In this document: one piece after another, positions 1 through 5,406 of the stretch
Numbering within the stretch: the first letter of the stretch is position 1
How the letters are laid out: each line of letters opens with the position of its first letter
NCBI GenBank assembly: GCA_003232855.1
Contig: QIKC01000067.1
Span: 1 to 9,916 of the forward strand
Direction: 5' to 3'
Source of the DNA: Verrucomicrobiales bacterium
GTDB lineage: Bacteria > Verrucomicrobiota > Verrucomicrobiia > Verrucomicrobiales > DEV007
Length of the DNA stretch: 9,916 nt
Notes under the pieces: generated by a model
Seen by the model: only the letters and a program-made list of their open reading frames with translations
Databases searched by the model: none
What the model was told of the DNA's origin: nothing
Program-made: the position numbers and the translations under genes

Positions 1-382
1 AAACCGTGATGGTATTGAATATCACACCCTTACCGCCGGTGGCATTGACCCCCTTCTCAGCCTCGCGAGCCAACTTATCAATGTGCATGTTGCACGGCGT
101 CACGTTCGCCCACGTCGAAGCGATACCGACCTGCGATCGCGTAAAATCGTCTTTGCGGAAGCCAACGGCATGGAGCATCGCTCGGCTCGGCGCCCGACTA
201 TCACCATCCACCACCTTCGACGAAAATTCGCGCGGCTTGTATCTAGCCTTACGCGGCTTCTTCGCCTTCTTGGCAGGCGCCTTCTTTGCAACTGGCGCCT
301 TCTTTGCAGCTGGTGCCTTTTTGGCAGCAGGAGCATTTTTGGCAACAGGTGTCTTTTTCTTTGCAGTCGTCTTCTTTGGCAT
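1..382 (-). CDS. ilvD: Dihydroxy-acid dehydratase, N-terminal part, with Lys/Ala/Pro-rich N-terminal extension (runs off the left edge)
   Basis: Dihydroxy-acid dehydratase removes water from 2,3-dihydroxy-isovalerate and 2,3-dihydroxy-3-methylvalerate, the third common step of valine, isoleucine and leucine synthesis, in the cytosol. The 127 readable codons end in the typical IlvD start region: APSRAMLHAVGF (64-75), SQVGIAS (83-89), TPCNMHIDKL (95-104) and VIFNTITV (120-127). Cys97 in TPCNMH is the expected first ligand of the Fe-S cluster. The start ATG is at 382-380. No other Met occurs before residue 69, which already lies inside the enzyme, so the extension appears to be translated. Residues 1-47 are nearly all Lys, Ala and Pro with hexapeptide repeats, resembling histone H1 tails, which is unusual for this enzyme. 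No Shine-Dalgarno site is seen upstream. Identity is certain from the motifs; the role of the tail is unknown. The gene diverges from serA. Confidence 0.93.
   Translation of the reverse strand, partial: MPKKTTAKKKTPVAKNAPAAKKAPAAKKAPVAKKAPAKKAKKPRKARYKPREFSSKVVDGDSRAPSRAMLHAVGFRKDDFTRSQVGIASTWANVTPCNMHIDKLAREAEKGVNATGGKGVIFNTITV
275..346 (-). repeat. Tandem 18-nt repeats encoding (A/V)AKKAP hexapeptides in the IlvD extension
   Basis: Residues 13-36 of the ilvD product read as four consecutive hexapeptides: VAKNAP, AAKKAP, AAKKAP and VAKKAP. They are followed by a shorter run, AKKAKKP. Codons for the same residue vary between units (for example GCT/GCC/GCA/GCG for Ala). The repetition is therefore kept at the protein level and is not a fresh DNA-slippage product. 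The pattern is like the Lys/Ala/Pro tails of bacterial histone-H1-like proteins. Confidence 0.85.
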
Positions 383-409
383 CGCGCGCCATTCTGACGC
401 TCTAGCAAG

Positions 410-432
410 GAAGGTCAAGCGAAGATACCTTC
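410..432. promoter_or_regulatory. Inverted repeat in the ilvD-serA divergent gap (possible operator)
   Basis: GAAGGT (410-415) and ACCTTC (427-432) are perfect complements separated by 11 nt. A second overlapping pair, TCAAG (415-419) with CTTGA (432-436), would compete with it. The element lies 28 bp upstream of the ilvD start and could bind a dimeric regulator of ilvD. No known operator consensus is recognised, and short repeats of this size can arise by chance. Confidence 0.22.
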
Positions 433-501
433 TTGAATTTCGAGCAAAACGCAACTCTCGGCAGCCGCGAAGCCCCCCCGAAAGGCAAAGCGAGCCGTGA
501 A

Positions 502-530
502 TTGACAAGCCAGCGCCGCCCGCCTATCGA
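502..530 (+). promoter_or_regulatory. Candidate sigma-70 promoter of serA, implying a leaderless mRNA
   Basis: TTGACA at 502-507 is a perfect -35 match. After exactly 17 nt comes TATCGA at 525-530, which matches the first three bases of TATAAT. Transcription would begin around 537-540, at or a few bases before the serA ATG at 540. This fits the lack of any Shine-Dalgarno sequence before serA. The -35 and spacing are good; the -10 is weak. Confidence 0.42.
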
Positions 531-539
531 TGCCGCCCT

Positions 540-2243
540 ATGCCAAAACACAAGGTTCTTGTCGCCGATCCCATCGCAGATGCGGGTATCGAGGAACTCC
601 AAGCCGATCCCGCACTCGATGTCGATGTCCGTATCGGCATCTCGCCAAAAGATTTGCTCGCCGATGCCGCCAAATACGAAGGCATCATCGTCCGCTCGCA
701 AACAAAAATTCCTGCCGAGGTGCTCGACCAGGCGAAAAACCTAAAAATCATCGGTCGCGCAGGAGTCGGTGTCGATAACATCGACATCCCCGCCGCCACC
801 CGAAACGGCGTCATCGTCATGAACACCCCGGCGGGCAACACCATCTCGACCGCGGAACACGCCTTCAGCCTGATGACCGCGCTGGCCAGAAATATCCCGC
901 AGGCACACGCCACCATGGTCGCCGGTAACTGGGATCGCAAAAAATTCAAAGGCGTCGAACTCAACAAAAAGACGCTCGCCGTGCTCGGCATGGGTCGCAT
1001 CGGCACCGAGTTCGCCCGCCGCGCCATGGCCTTCGGCATGCGCGTCGTCGCCTACGACCCCTACCTCTCCCCCAGCCGCGCCCGCGCCCTACAGATCGAA
1101 CTCTGCGACAACGCCGACGACGCAGTGGCCACCGCCGATTTCATCACCCTGCACATGCCTCTCACCGACGAGACGCGACACCTGCTCGACACCGACCGCT
1201 TGGCCAAATGCAAGCCCGGCGTGCGCATCGTCAACTGCGCCCGCGGTGGCTTGGTCGACGAGTCCGCACTGCTCGCCGCCATCGAATCCGGACACGTCGC
1301 CGGAGCGGCGCTCGACGTCTACGAGGAAGAACCGCCGCCTGCCGATTCCCCCTTGCTCAAGTCGCCGCAAATGGTGTTCACCCCCCACCTCGGCGCATCG
1401 ACCGAAGAAGCACAAGAGAGCGTCGGCATCGAAATCGCCCGCAACGTTCGCAACATGTTAGTCGAAGGCACCATCGTCAATTCAGTCAACACCCCGAGCA
1501 TCGACGGAAAGACCGCCGAACTGCTCGGCCCCTACCTCGAACTCTGCGAGGCGATGGGCAAAATGCTCTCCCAGCTCGCACCGCAAGGCGCCGAATTCCT
1601 CAGCATCAACTACTCCGGAAAAGTCGCCGAACTGGAAACCGCGCTAATCACCCGCGCCGCGATCAAAGGCTACCTGCAGCGCGCCTGTGGCGACGAGTCA
1701 GTCAACCACATCAACGCCCCAGGCGTCGCCGAAAAACTCGGCCTCACCGTCAGCGAAACCCGCCCTTCAGGAGCCGCCGAATTCACCGAGCTGATCGAGC
1801 TAGTCGCCGGCCACGACGCCGAGAAAGCCTCCGTCTCCGCCACCTTCTTCGGCACCACCCCACGCATCGTGAAAATCAACGAGCACCGAGTCGAGGCCGA
1901 CCCCGAGGGCAATGTCCTGCTCGTCAGCAACACCGACACCCCCGGCGTCGTCGGCGCCATCGGCACCGTCCTCGCCAAACACGGCGCCAACATCGCCAGC
2001 ATGTCGCTCAGCCGTAACCAAGTCGGCGAACGCGCCCTCACCGTCATCAACCTCGACGGCGATCTCGACGCGACGAACTACTCGCCGACGAAAGCATCCA
2101 CAGCGCCAAACTCCTCAGGCTCTAATCGGACTCCAAACTCACCTGCCGGCGCCGCCCAACCGCTCCACGGCCGAAGTCAGGTGTTCAAGGCGGAACGGCT
2201 TGCAAAGCACGCCACAGAAGCCGTGTTCGAGATAATTCTCTAA
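540..2243 (+). CDS. serA: D-3-phosphoglycerate dehydrogenase, 3' end frameshifted
   Basis: SerA oxidises 3-phosphoglycerate to 3-phosphohydroxypyruvate with NAD+, the first committed step of serine synthesis. The order is substrate-binding N-terminus, Rossmann NAD domain with GMGRIG (150-155), catalytic Arg235 in NCARGG, Glu264 in EEEP and His283 in TPHLGAS, then the long type-I intervening regulatory domain (about 320-450) and an ACT serine-sensing domain starting near 458. As the sequence stands the frame yields 567 residues, but homology to the ACT domain stops at LDGDLD (505-510). From there another frame reads DELLADESIHSAKLLRL and stops at 2123-2125, a normal SerA ending that would give about 528 residues, the usual length. 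The last 57 residues in the current frame look random and overlap the convergent kinase gene by 105 bp. A one-base deletion near 2070, real or a sequencing error, explains this. The dehydrogenase core is intact; feedback control may be altered. Confidence 0.93.
   Translation: MPKHKVLVADPIADAGIEELQADPALDVDVRIGISPKDLLADAAKYEGIIVRSQTKIPAEVLDQAKNLKIIGRAGVGVDNIDIPAATRNGVIVMNTPAGNTISTAEHAFSLMTALARNIPQAHATMVAGNWDRKKFKGVELNKKTLAVLGMGRIGTEFARRAMAFGMRVVAYDPYLSPSRARALQIELCDNADDAVATADFITLHMPLTDETRHLLDTDRLAKCKPGVRIVNCARGGLVDESALLAAIESGHVAGAALDVYEEEPPPADSPLLKSPQMVFTPHLGASTEEAQESVGIEIARNVRNMLVEGTIVNSVNTPSIDGKTAELLGPYLELCEAMGKMLSQLAPQGAEFLSINYSGKVAELETALITRAAIKGYLQRACGDESVNHINAPGVAEKLGLTVSETRPSGAAEFTELIELVAGHDAEKASVSATFFGTTPRIVKINEHRVEADPEGNVLLVSNTDTPGVVGAIGTVLAKHGANIASMSLSRNQVGERALTVINLDGDLDATNYSPTKASTAPNSSGSNRTPNSPAGAAQPLHGRSQVFKAERLAKHATEAVFEIIL
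2067..2072 (+). other. serA: Probable frameshift site in serA (one missing base)
   Basis: The sequence reads GACGCGACGAA, where GACGGCGACGAA (one extra G) would restore the frame. The corrected protein would continue LDGDLD-GDELLADESIHSAKLLRL and stop at 2125. The corrected stop lies 13 bp from the stop of the convergent kinase gene, a normal spacing, whereas the current frame overlaps that gene by 105 bp. Confidence 0.75.
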
Positions 2244-4121
2244 CACCTCGTCATCGACAAATCCCGTGGTGACGATCGCCTTCACCCCAGGGTGAGTCGA
2301 ACGAATGCGCGCCAGCGCCTGCTTGCCTCCCATGCCGCCACGGATGTCGAGGTCGAAGAGCAAGACGTCAAACCCGCGCCCGAAATCGTCCGCTTTGTGG
2401 AAAGCCTTCAACGCCTCGTCGCCAGTCGCCACACAATAGACCTCGTGCCCAGCAGCGGCCAGCGCCCGCTCCAGAACCAACCGAATATGCGGTTCGTCAT
2501 CCAACACCAACACCCGCATACCACTCCCCTTCGACGCCGGATCGGAAGCCCCAGCCGGGCGCCTCGCCCCCTCCGCCGCAGGCAGATAAACTTCAAAACA
2601 CGCCCCTTCCCCAGGCTGCGATCGAACACAGACATGGCCGTCGTGCTGACGGACGATCGACGCCACCTGAGTCAGCCCAAACCCCCGGCCACCGCCCTCG
2701 CCCGCGAAATACGGATCGAACACCCTCCTCAAATCGACCTCACTCATGCCCGCCCCCTCATCACTCAAACTCACGCGCACGTAGCTCCCCTCGCGCAGCG
2801 GCAACTCGCTCGAACGCCCGATCGCCACGTTCTCGATCGCCACACCAATCTGGCCTCCACTCCCCGCAGCTCCCATCGCTCGCACCGCGTTCGATGCCAA
2901 CGCCTCCACCATCCGCCGCAGTTGCCCACTGTCACCCAGCACCGGCATCAGCTCATCACCGAAGCGAAACACCGGACGGATCCCCTCGGAATCAAACAAC
3001 GCGAACTGAACCGATTTCTCCACCAGCGCCCCGATCTCCACCTCGCCCCGGCGCCGCCTGCGACCCGCACCACCAAACGCAGCGATGTCCCCGGTCAGCT
3101 CGCGACCGCGCTCGCACGCGTCCTGCGCGTGCGAAATCACCTCGCGAGAATCCTCGCTCAGGAACGCCGCCGACTCCAGCAGCGACAAATTGCCACCCAG
3201 CGAGGTAAGTATGTCGCCAAACTCTCGCGACACCCCCTCGGCGAACCTCGCCATCGCCTCGTCTTTCGAATCCCGAATGCGCCCGCCCTCGGCACCCTCA
3301 CGCCCGGTCACGTCCCGACATACCATCATCACCGCATAGCCCTTGTCCCACGGGATCGCCGACATGCTAATATCCAAAAAGCGCATGCCGCCATCCGGCC
3401 TGCGGTACGGCACCGCGTTCAACACCGTCGCACCACTGAGGACATCCCCGCGCGATGCCAACCCATCGCGCCCAAAAATGTCGGGGAACACCAGCGACAT
3501 AAATTTTCCTAACAACGATTTACCATCATATCCCAGTATCTCTTTCACAGCGCGATTCACGCCGATCACCTTCCCCTGACGATTTTTCAAAATCATGATG
3601 GCATCCGGCGCCTCCAGGAACAGACTCTCGAACCGCCCTTGGTTACGGCGCACTTTACCCAAGACCTCCGCCTGCTGCGCCCGCCGCGCCACCCGCGTCT
3701 CCATCACCGCCAGACGCATTTTCAGCTCCTTGGCTTCGAAAGGCTTCAACAAAAGATCGTCCACCCCGCGCCGCAACCACTGCGCCGGATCGAGATCGGT
3801 CTGGCCATCCGCCAACGCGATCACGTAGGGCTTGCGCTCGCTCAGAGTCCCTAACCAACTGAGGAACTCTGCCGCCGACTCCCCATAGAGCTCAGCATCA
3901 AATAACAGCCCGTGGAACTCAGTCGCCTCCAGCAGCTTTCTCGCCTCCTCCGGAGTCGAACAAGCCGTCACCTCAAAACCACTCTGGCCAGCCGTCGCAG
4001 ACAACTTGCCTCGCAACTCCGCCCCCCACTCAAGCACCAATAGCCTCGGCAATCCGATGGAACGCCCAATGACTAATGCTGACCCGATTTGACTGCGTTT
4101 TCCCGATTCTTGATTAATCAC
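2139..4121 (-). CDS. Soluble hybrid sensor protein REC-PAS-HisKA(degenerate)-HATPase-REC
   Basis: This is a 660-residue two-component signalling protein without membrane segments, so cytosolic. Domains: a receiver-like domain (26-140; Asp75 and Lys126 present, N-terminal acidic pair reduced to Glu31); a PAS domain (163-272) that could sense a ligand or redox state; a short dimerisation helix region (about 290-345); an HATPase_c domain (about 395-515) with Asn411 in the N box, DEGAGM (454-459) and GRGFGL (478-483); and a C-terminal receiver (535-655) with Asp541, Asp542, phospho-acceptor Asp590, Thr618 and Lys641. The H box usually reads like GxAHDFNN; here it is GVSREFGD (296-303), with Arg299 in place of the phospho-His. 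Autophosphorylation on the usual residue is therefore not expected, although the ATPase motifs look intact. The start is GTG at 4121-4119; no Shine-Dalgarno site is seen, so the exact start is less sure. It converges on serA and has no partner regulator nearby. Confidence 0.9.
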   Translation of the reverse strand: MINQESGKRSQIGSALVIGRSIGLPRLLVLEWGAELRGKLSATAGQSGFEVTACSTPEEARKLLEATEFHGLLFDAELYGESAAEFLSWLGTLSERKPYVIALADGQTDLDPAQWLRRGVDDLLLKPFEAKELKMRLAVMETRVARRAQQAEVLGKVRRNQGRFESLFLEAPDAIMILKNRQGKVIGVNRAVKEILGYDGKSLLGKFMSLVFPDIFGRDGLASRGDVLSGATVLNAVPYRRPDGGMRFLDISMSAIPWDKGYAVMMVCRDVTGREGAEGGRIRDSKDEAMARFAEGVSREFGDILTSLGGNLSLLESAAFLSEDSREVISHAQDACERGRELTGDIAAFGGAGRRRRRGEVEIGALVEKSVQFALFDSEGIRPVFRFGDELMPVLGDSGQLRRMVEALASNAVRAMGAAGSGGQIGVAIENVAIGRSSELPLREGSYVRVSLSDEGAGMSEVDLRRVFDPYFAGEGGGRGFGLTQVASIVRQHDGHVCVRSQPGEGACFEVYLPAAEGARRPAGASDPASKGSGMRVLVLDDEPHIRLVLERALAAAGHEVYCVATGDEALKAFHKADDFGRGFDVLLFDLDIRGGMGGKQALARIRSTHPGVKAIVTTGFVDDEVLENYLEHGFCGVLCKPFRLEHLTSAVERLGGAGR

Positions 4122-4168
4122 AATATATTGTTGATGCGAAGGAATTTATCTCAGTTGTTTGTTAAGAA

Positions 4169-4181
4169 ATCCAAATTGGAT
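4169..4181. promoter_or_regulatory. 13-bp palindrome ATCCAA-A-TTGGAT upstream of the kinase gene
   Basis: A perfect 6-bp inverted repeat around a single central base lies about 50 bp upstream of the kinase GTG start. Its size and position fit a dimeric repressor or activator site. No known consensus is recognised, and AT-rich DNA produces such repeats by chance more easily. Confidence 0.25.
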
Positions 4182-4323
4182 CTTAGTAACAATAATTTTA
4201 CCAAATTTGAGGAAAAATTCCAGCCTTTTTTTAAAAAAATCTATCTGATAGGTTAAATATCAAGCTCCCACGCCGAAACAAGGCCGCGCGACCCGAAAAC
4301 ACCTCGCATTGATCATCGATTAC

Positions 4324-4350
4324 GGAAATTATAATTAATTGAAAATTTCC
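4324..4350. promoter_or_regulatory. Inverted repeat GGAAATT-N13-AATTTCC with embedded -35-like box
   Basis: Perfect 7-bp arms at 4324-4330 and 4344-4350 flank 13 nt and overlap TTGAAA (4339-4344), a -35-like sequence pointing toward the plus-strand gene at 4444. A regulator bound here could control that promoter. The promoter itself is not certain because no good -10 lies at 16-18 nt. Confidence 0.28.
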
Positions 4351-4401
4351 CTTTATTTGTAGACTTTATAGCTGTATCCTCTCTTGTTCACAGCACGGCA
4401 C

Positions 4402-4418
4402 GCGGATGAAAAATCCGC
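4402..4418 (+). other. Small leader hairpin GCGGAT-gaaaa-ATCCGC
   Basis: A perfect 6-bp stem (4402-4407 with 4413-4418) closes a GAAAA loop, 25 nt before the ATG at 4444. In the transcript it would form a stable small hairpin in the 5' leader. No T-run follows, so it is not a terminator. A role in translation control or mRNA stability is possible but not shown. Confidence 0.35.
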
Positions 4419-4443
4419 CAGATGCCACAACGGAATTGGCTCC

Positions 4444-5082
4444 ATGTTCAGCGACTTCACCAAAAAACTTTTCATCTTCAGCCTGCTGCTGATCGGTGGG
4501 CTATCTGTGGTGAAGTGGGAGCGCGAGCAAACGGCGGGGAAGCATATCAAAAAGATCACCCAGTTACTGGATGATCACATGCATCCGGAAGACGGCGATT
4601 TCAGCGGTCGCCGATCACGACTGTGCCAGATGGTAGCGGTGCTACAAGATGCCTCAGAGCAGGGACTGAGCACAAGGCAGATCACCCACGCAGCGGCGAG
4701 CAAACTGGGGATGGACAAAGCCTACGCTGATATCCTAGCAGACTCCCTAGAACAAAACGTCCGCGTCGCCCTCAGTTTGGGACTGCTGGATGGGAAGAGG
4801 CGTGCCGAGCTCGCCGACGGAGTCATGCCGCAGATATCCAAGGGGCCATACGTCGGCAGCGATGTCGATGCCGAGTACATCGTCCCCCTCGAACAGGCCC
4901 CAGAGCTGGCAGCCTATTTCGCCAACTTTATCCTGCGCCCCGTGCAGCTCACCCAAACACTAGGTGTACCGGTGGATGCCAGATCTTATCAAAAAGCGAA
5001 CCGCCTCTACCGGGCGGACATCATCTCGCGCGACAGCTTCGTGCGCGTCAGCAGTGAATACGAAAATCACCTGCATCGGTAA
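4444..5082 (+). CDS. Membrane-anchored protein of unknown function
   Basis: I do not recognise this 212-residue protein. It starts with a short basic segment and one hydrophobic helix (about residues 9-24, KLFIFSLLLIGGLSVV). There is no lipobox cysteine and no clear cleavage site, so it is probably anchored with the remainder in the periplasm. The remainder is mostly helical and charged (LLDDHMHPED near 42-51), with a C-terminal segment ADIISRDSFVRV near 194-205. ATG 4444 is preferred because it places the hydrophobic helix right at the N-terminus. A TTG at 4384 would add 20 residues of unlikely sequence and read through the leader hairpin. A weak GGAA lies upstream. The gene stands alone, preceded by AT-rich DNA and followed by a long gap with a palindrome, so it is probably transcribed by itself. 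Confidence 0.72.
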   Translation: MFSDFTKKLFIFSLLLIGGLSVVKWEREQTAGKHIKKITQLLDDHMHPEDGDFSGRRSRLCQMVAVLQDASEQGLSTRQITHAAASKLGMDKAYADILADSLEQNVRVALSLGLLDGKRRAELADGVMPQISKGPYVGSDVDAEYIVPLEQAPELAAYFANFILRPVQLTQTLGVPVDARSYQKANRLYRADIISRDSFVRVSSEYENHLHR

Positions 5083-5296
5083 GCCCCCCACCCTGCACCC
5101 TTCATCGAGCGGGTCGGGCAAAGCATCCCTCAAATCCGCCTAGGCACGCGCCTACTGGGAGCAACAACAGGAAAAGACGTCGGCCACTGAGCCATCATGC
5201 GCTCGCGCGCCGACAAGCGGATTCGAATCCTCCCACCACATAGCAGGGCTAATCCTGCACCCACTGCGACAAGATTCAACGAAGTTCCACCAATCC
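5083..5296. other. Non-coding gap with minor stem-loops
   Basis: No supported gene is seen in this stretch. It contains small potential stems: TAGGC/GCCTA with a 4-nt loop (5141-5154), GTCGGC/GCCGAC with a 24-nt loop (5179-5214) and GCAGG/CCTGC with a 6-nt loop (5243-5258). It also contains the 12-bp palindrome GGATTCGAATCC (5219-5230). The last resembles a tRNA T-loop but does not fold into a tRNA. A small RNA cannot be excluded; nothing positive supports one. Confidence 0.4.
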
Positions 5297-5346
5297 ACCA
5301 AAAACCACTTTTTTGTCACAGCTGTGACAAAAAAGTGGTTTTTGGT
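5297..5346. repeat. Perfect 50-bp palindrome without spacer; possible bidirectional terminator
   Basis: Bases 5297-5321 are the exact reverse complement of 5322-5346, giving 25-bp arms with no spacer. After one mismatch (5296/5347) two more bases pair (5294-5295 with 5348-5349). Each arm reads ACCAAAAACCAC, then T6, then GTCACAG. In RNA, the inner stem ending in CCAC/GTGG followed by TTTTT looks like an intrinsic terminator, and by symmetry it would work in both directions. It could end transcription of the gene stopping at 5082 and insulate polX, which starts 60 bp downstream. The core TTGTCACAGCTGTGACAA could equally be a protein-binding site. Perfect symmetry this long is more than a terminator needs. 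Confidence 0.85.
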
Positions 5347-5406
5347 TGAAGGTGCAAGCGGCGGAAGTTCGGGCTAGGATCCCGGTTCTTTCCTTCTCCC
5401 AGTACC

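Larger units (their letters stand above)
4122..4443. other. AT-rich divergent intergenic region (promoters for the kinase and the membrane-anchored gene)
   Basis: This 322-bp gap is far richer in A/T than the surrounding genes. By hand count only 15 of 60 bases are G or C in both 4201-4260 and 4321-4380. It holds a T7-A7 tract (4226-4239), which would bend DNA, and several inverted repeats listed separately. The promoters of both divergent genes must lie here. Candidate boxes exist, for example TTGAAA at 4339-4344, but none with a clean partner at standard spacing. No coding frame or RNA gene is supported. Confidence 0.6.

Noticed and set aside
275..346. CRISPR-like short repeats
   Set aside because: The repeat units are contiguous and coding, with no spacers; they encode the AKKAP tail.
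100..408. Minus-strand open frame of 102 codons overlapping the ilvD start
   Set aside because: It is the wrong frame of the Lys-rich repeat; the true frame runs off the window and shows IlvD motifs.
1208..2017. 269-codon open frame within serA
   Set aside because: It is an Arg-rich out-of-frame translation of a gene whose true frame carries all SerA motifs.
2292..3512. Long plus-strand open frame of 406 codons opposite the kinase gene
   Set aside because: It is rich in Arg, His and Pro with no domain. It is a shadow of the real kinase gene in C-rich DNA.
5217..5238. tRNA-like 3' end (TTCGAAT followed by CCTCCCACCA)
   Set aside because: The T-stem would need A53-C61 and C-C pairs, and no acceptor 5' strand, D-arm or anticodon arm lies at the right distance. 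The match comes from the 12-bp palindrome GGATTCGAATCC.
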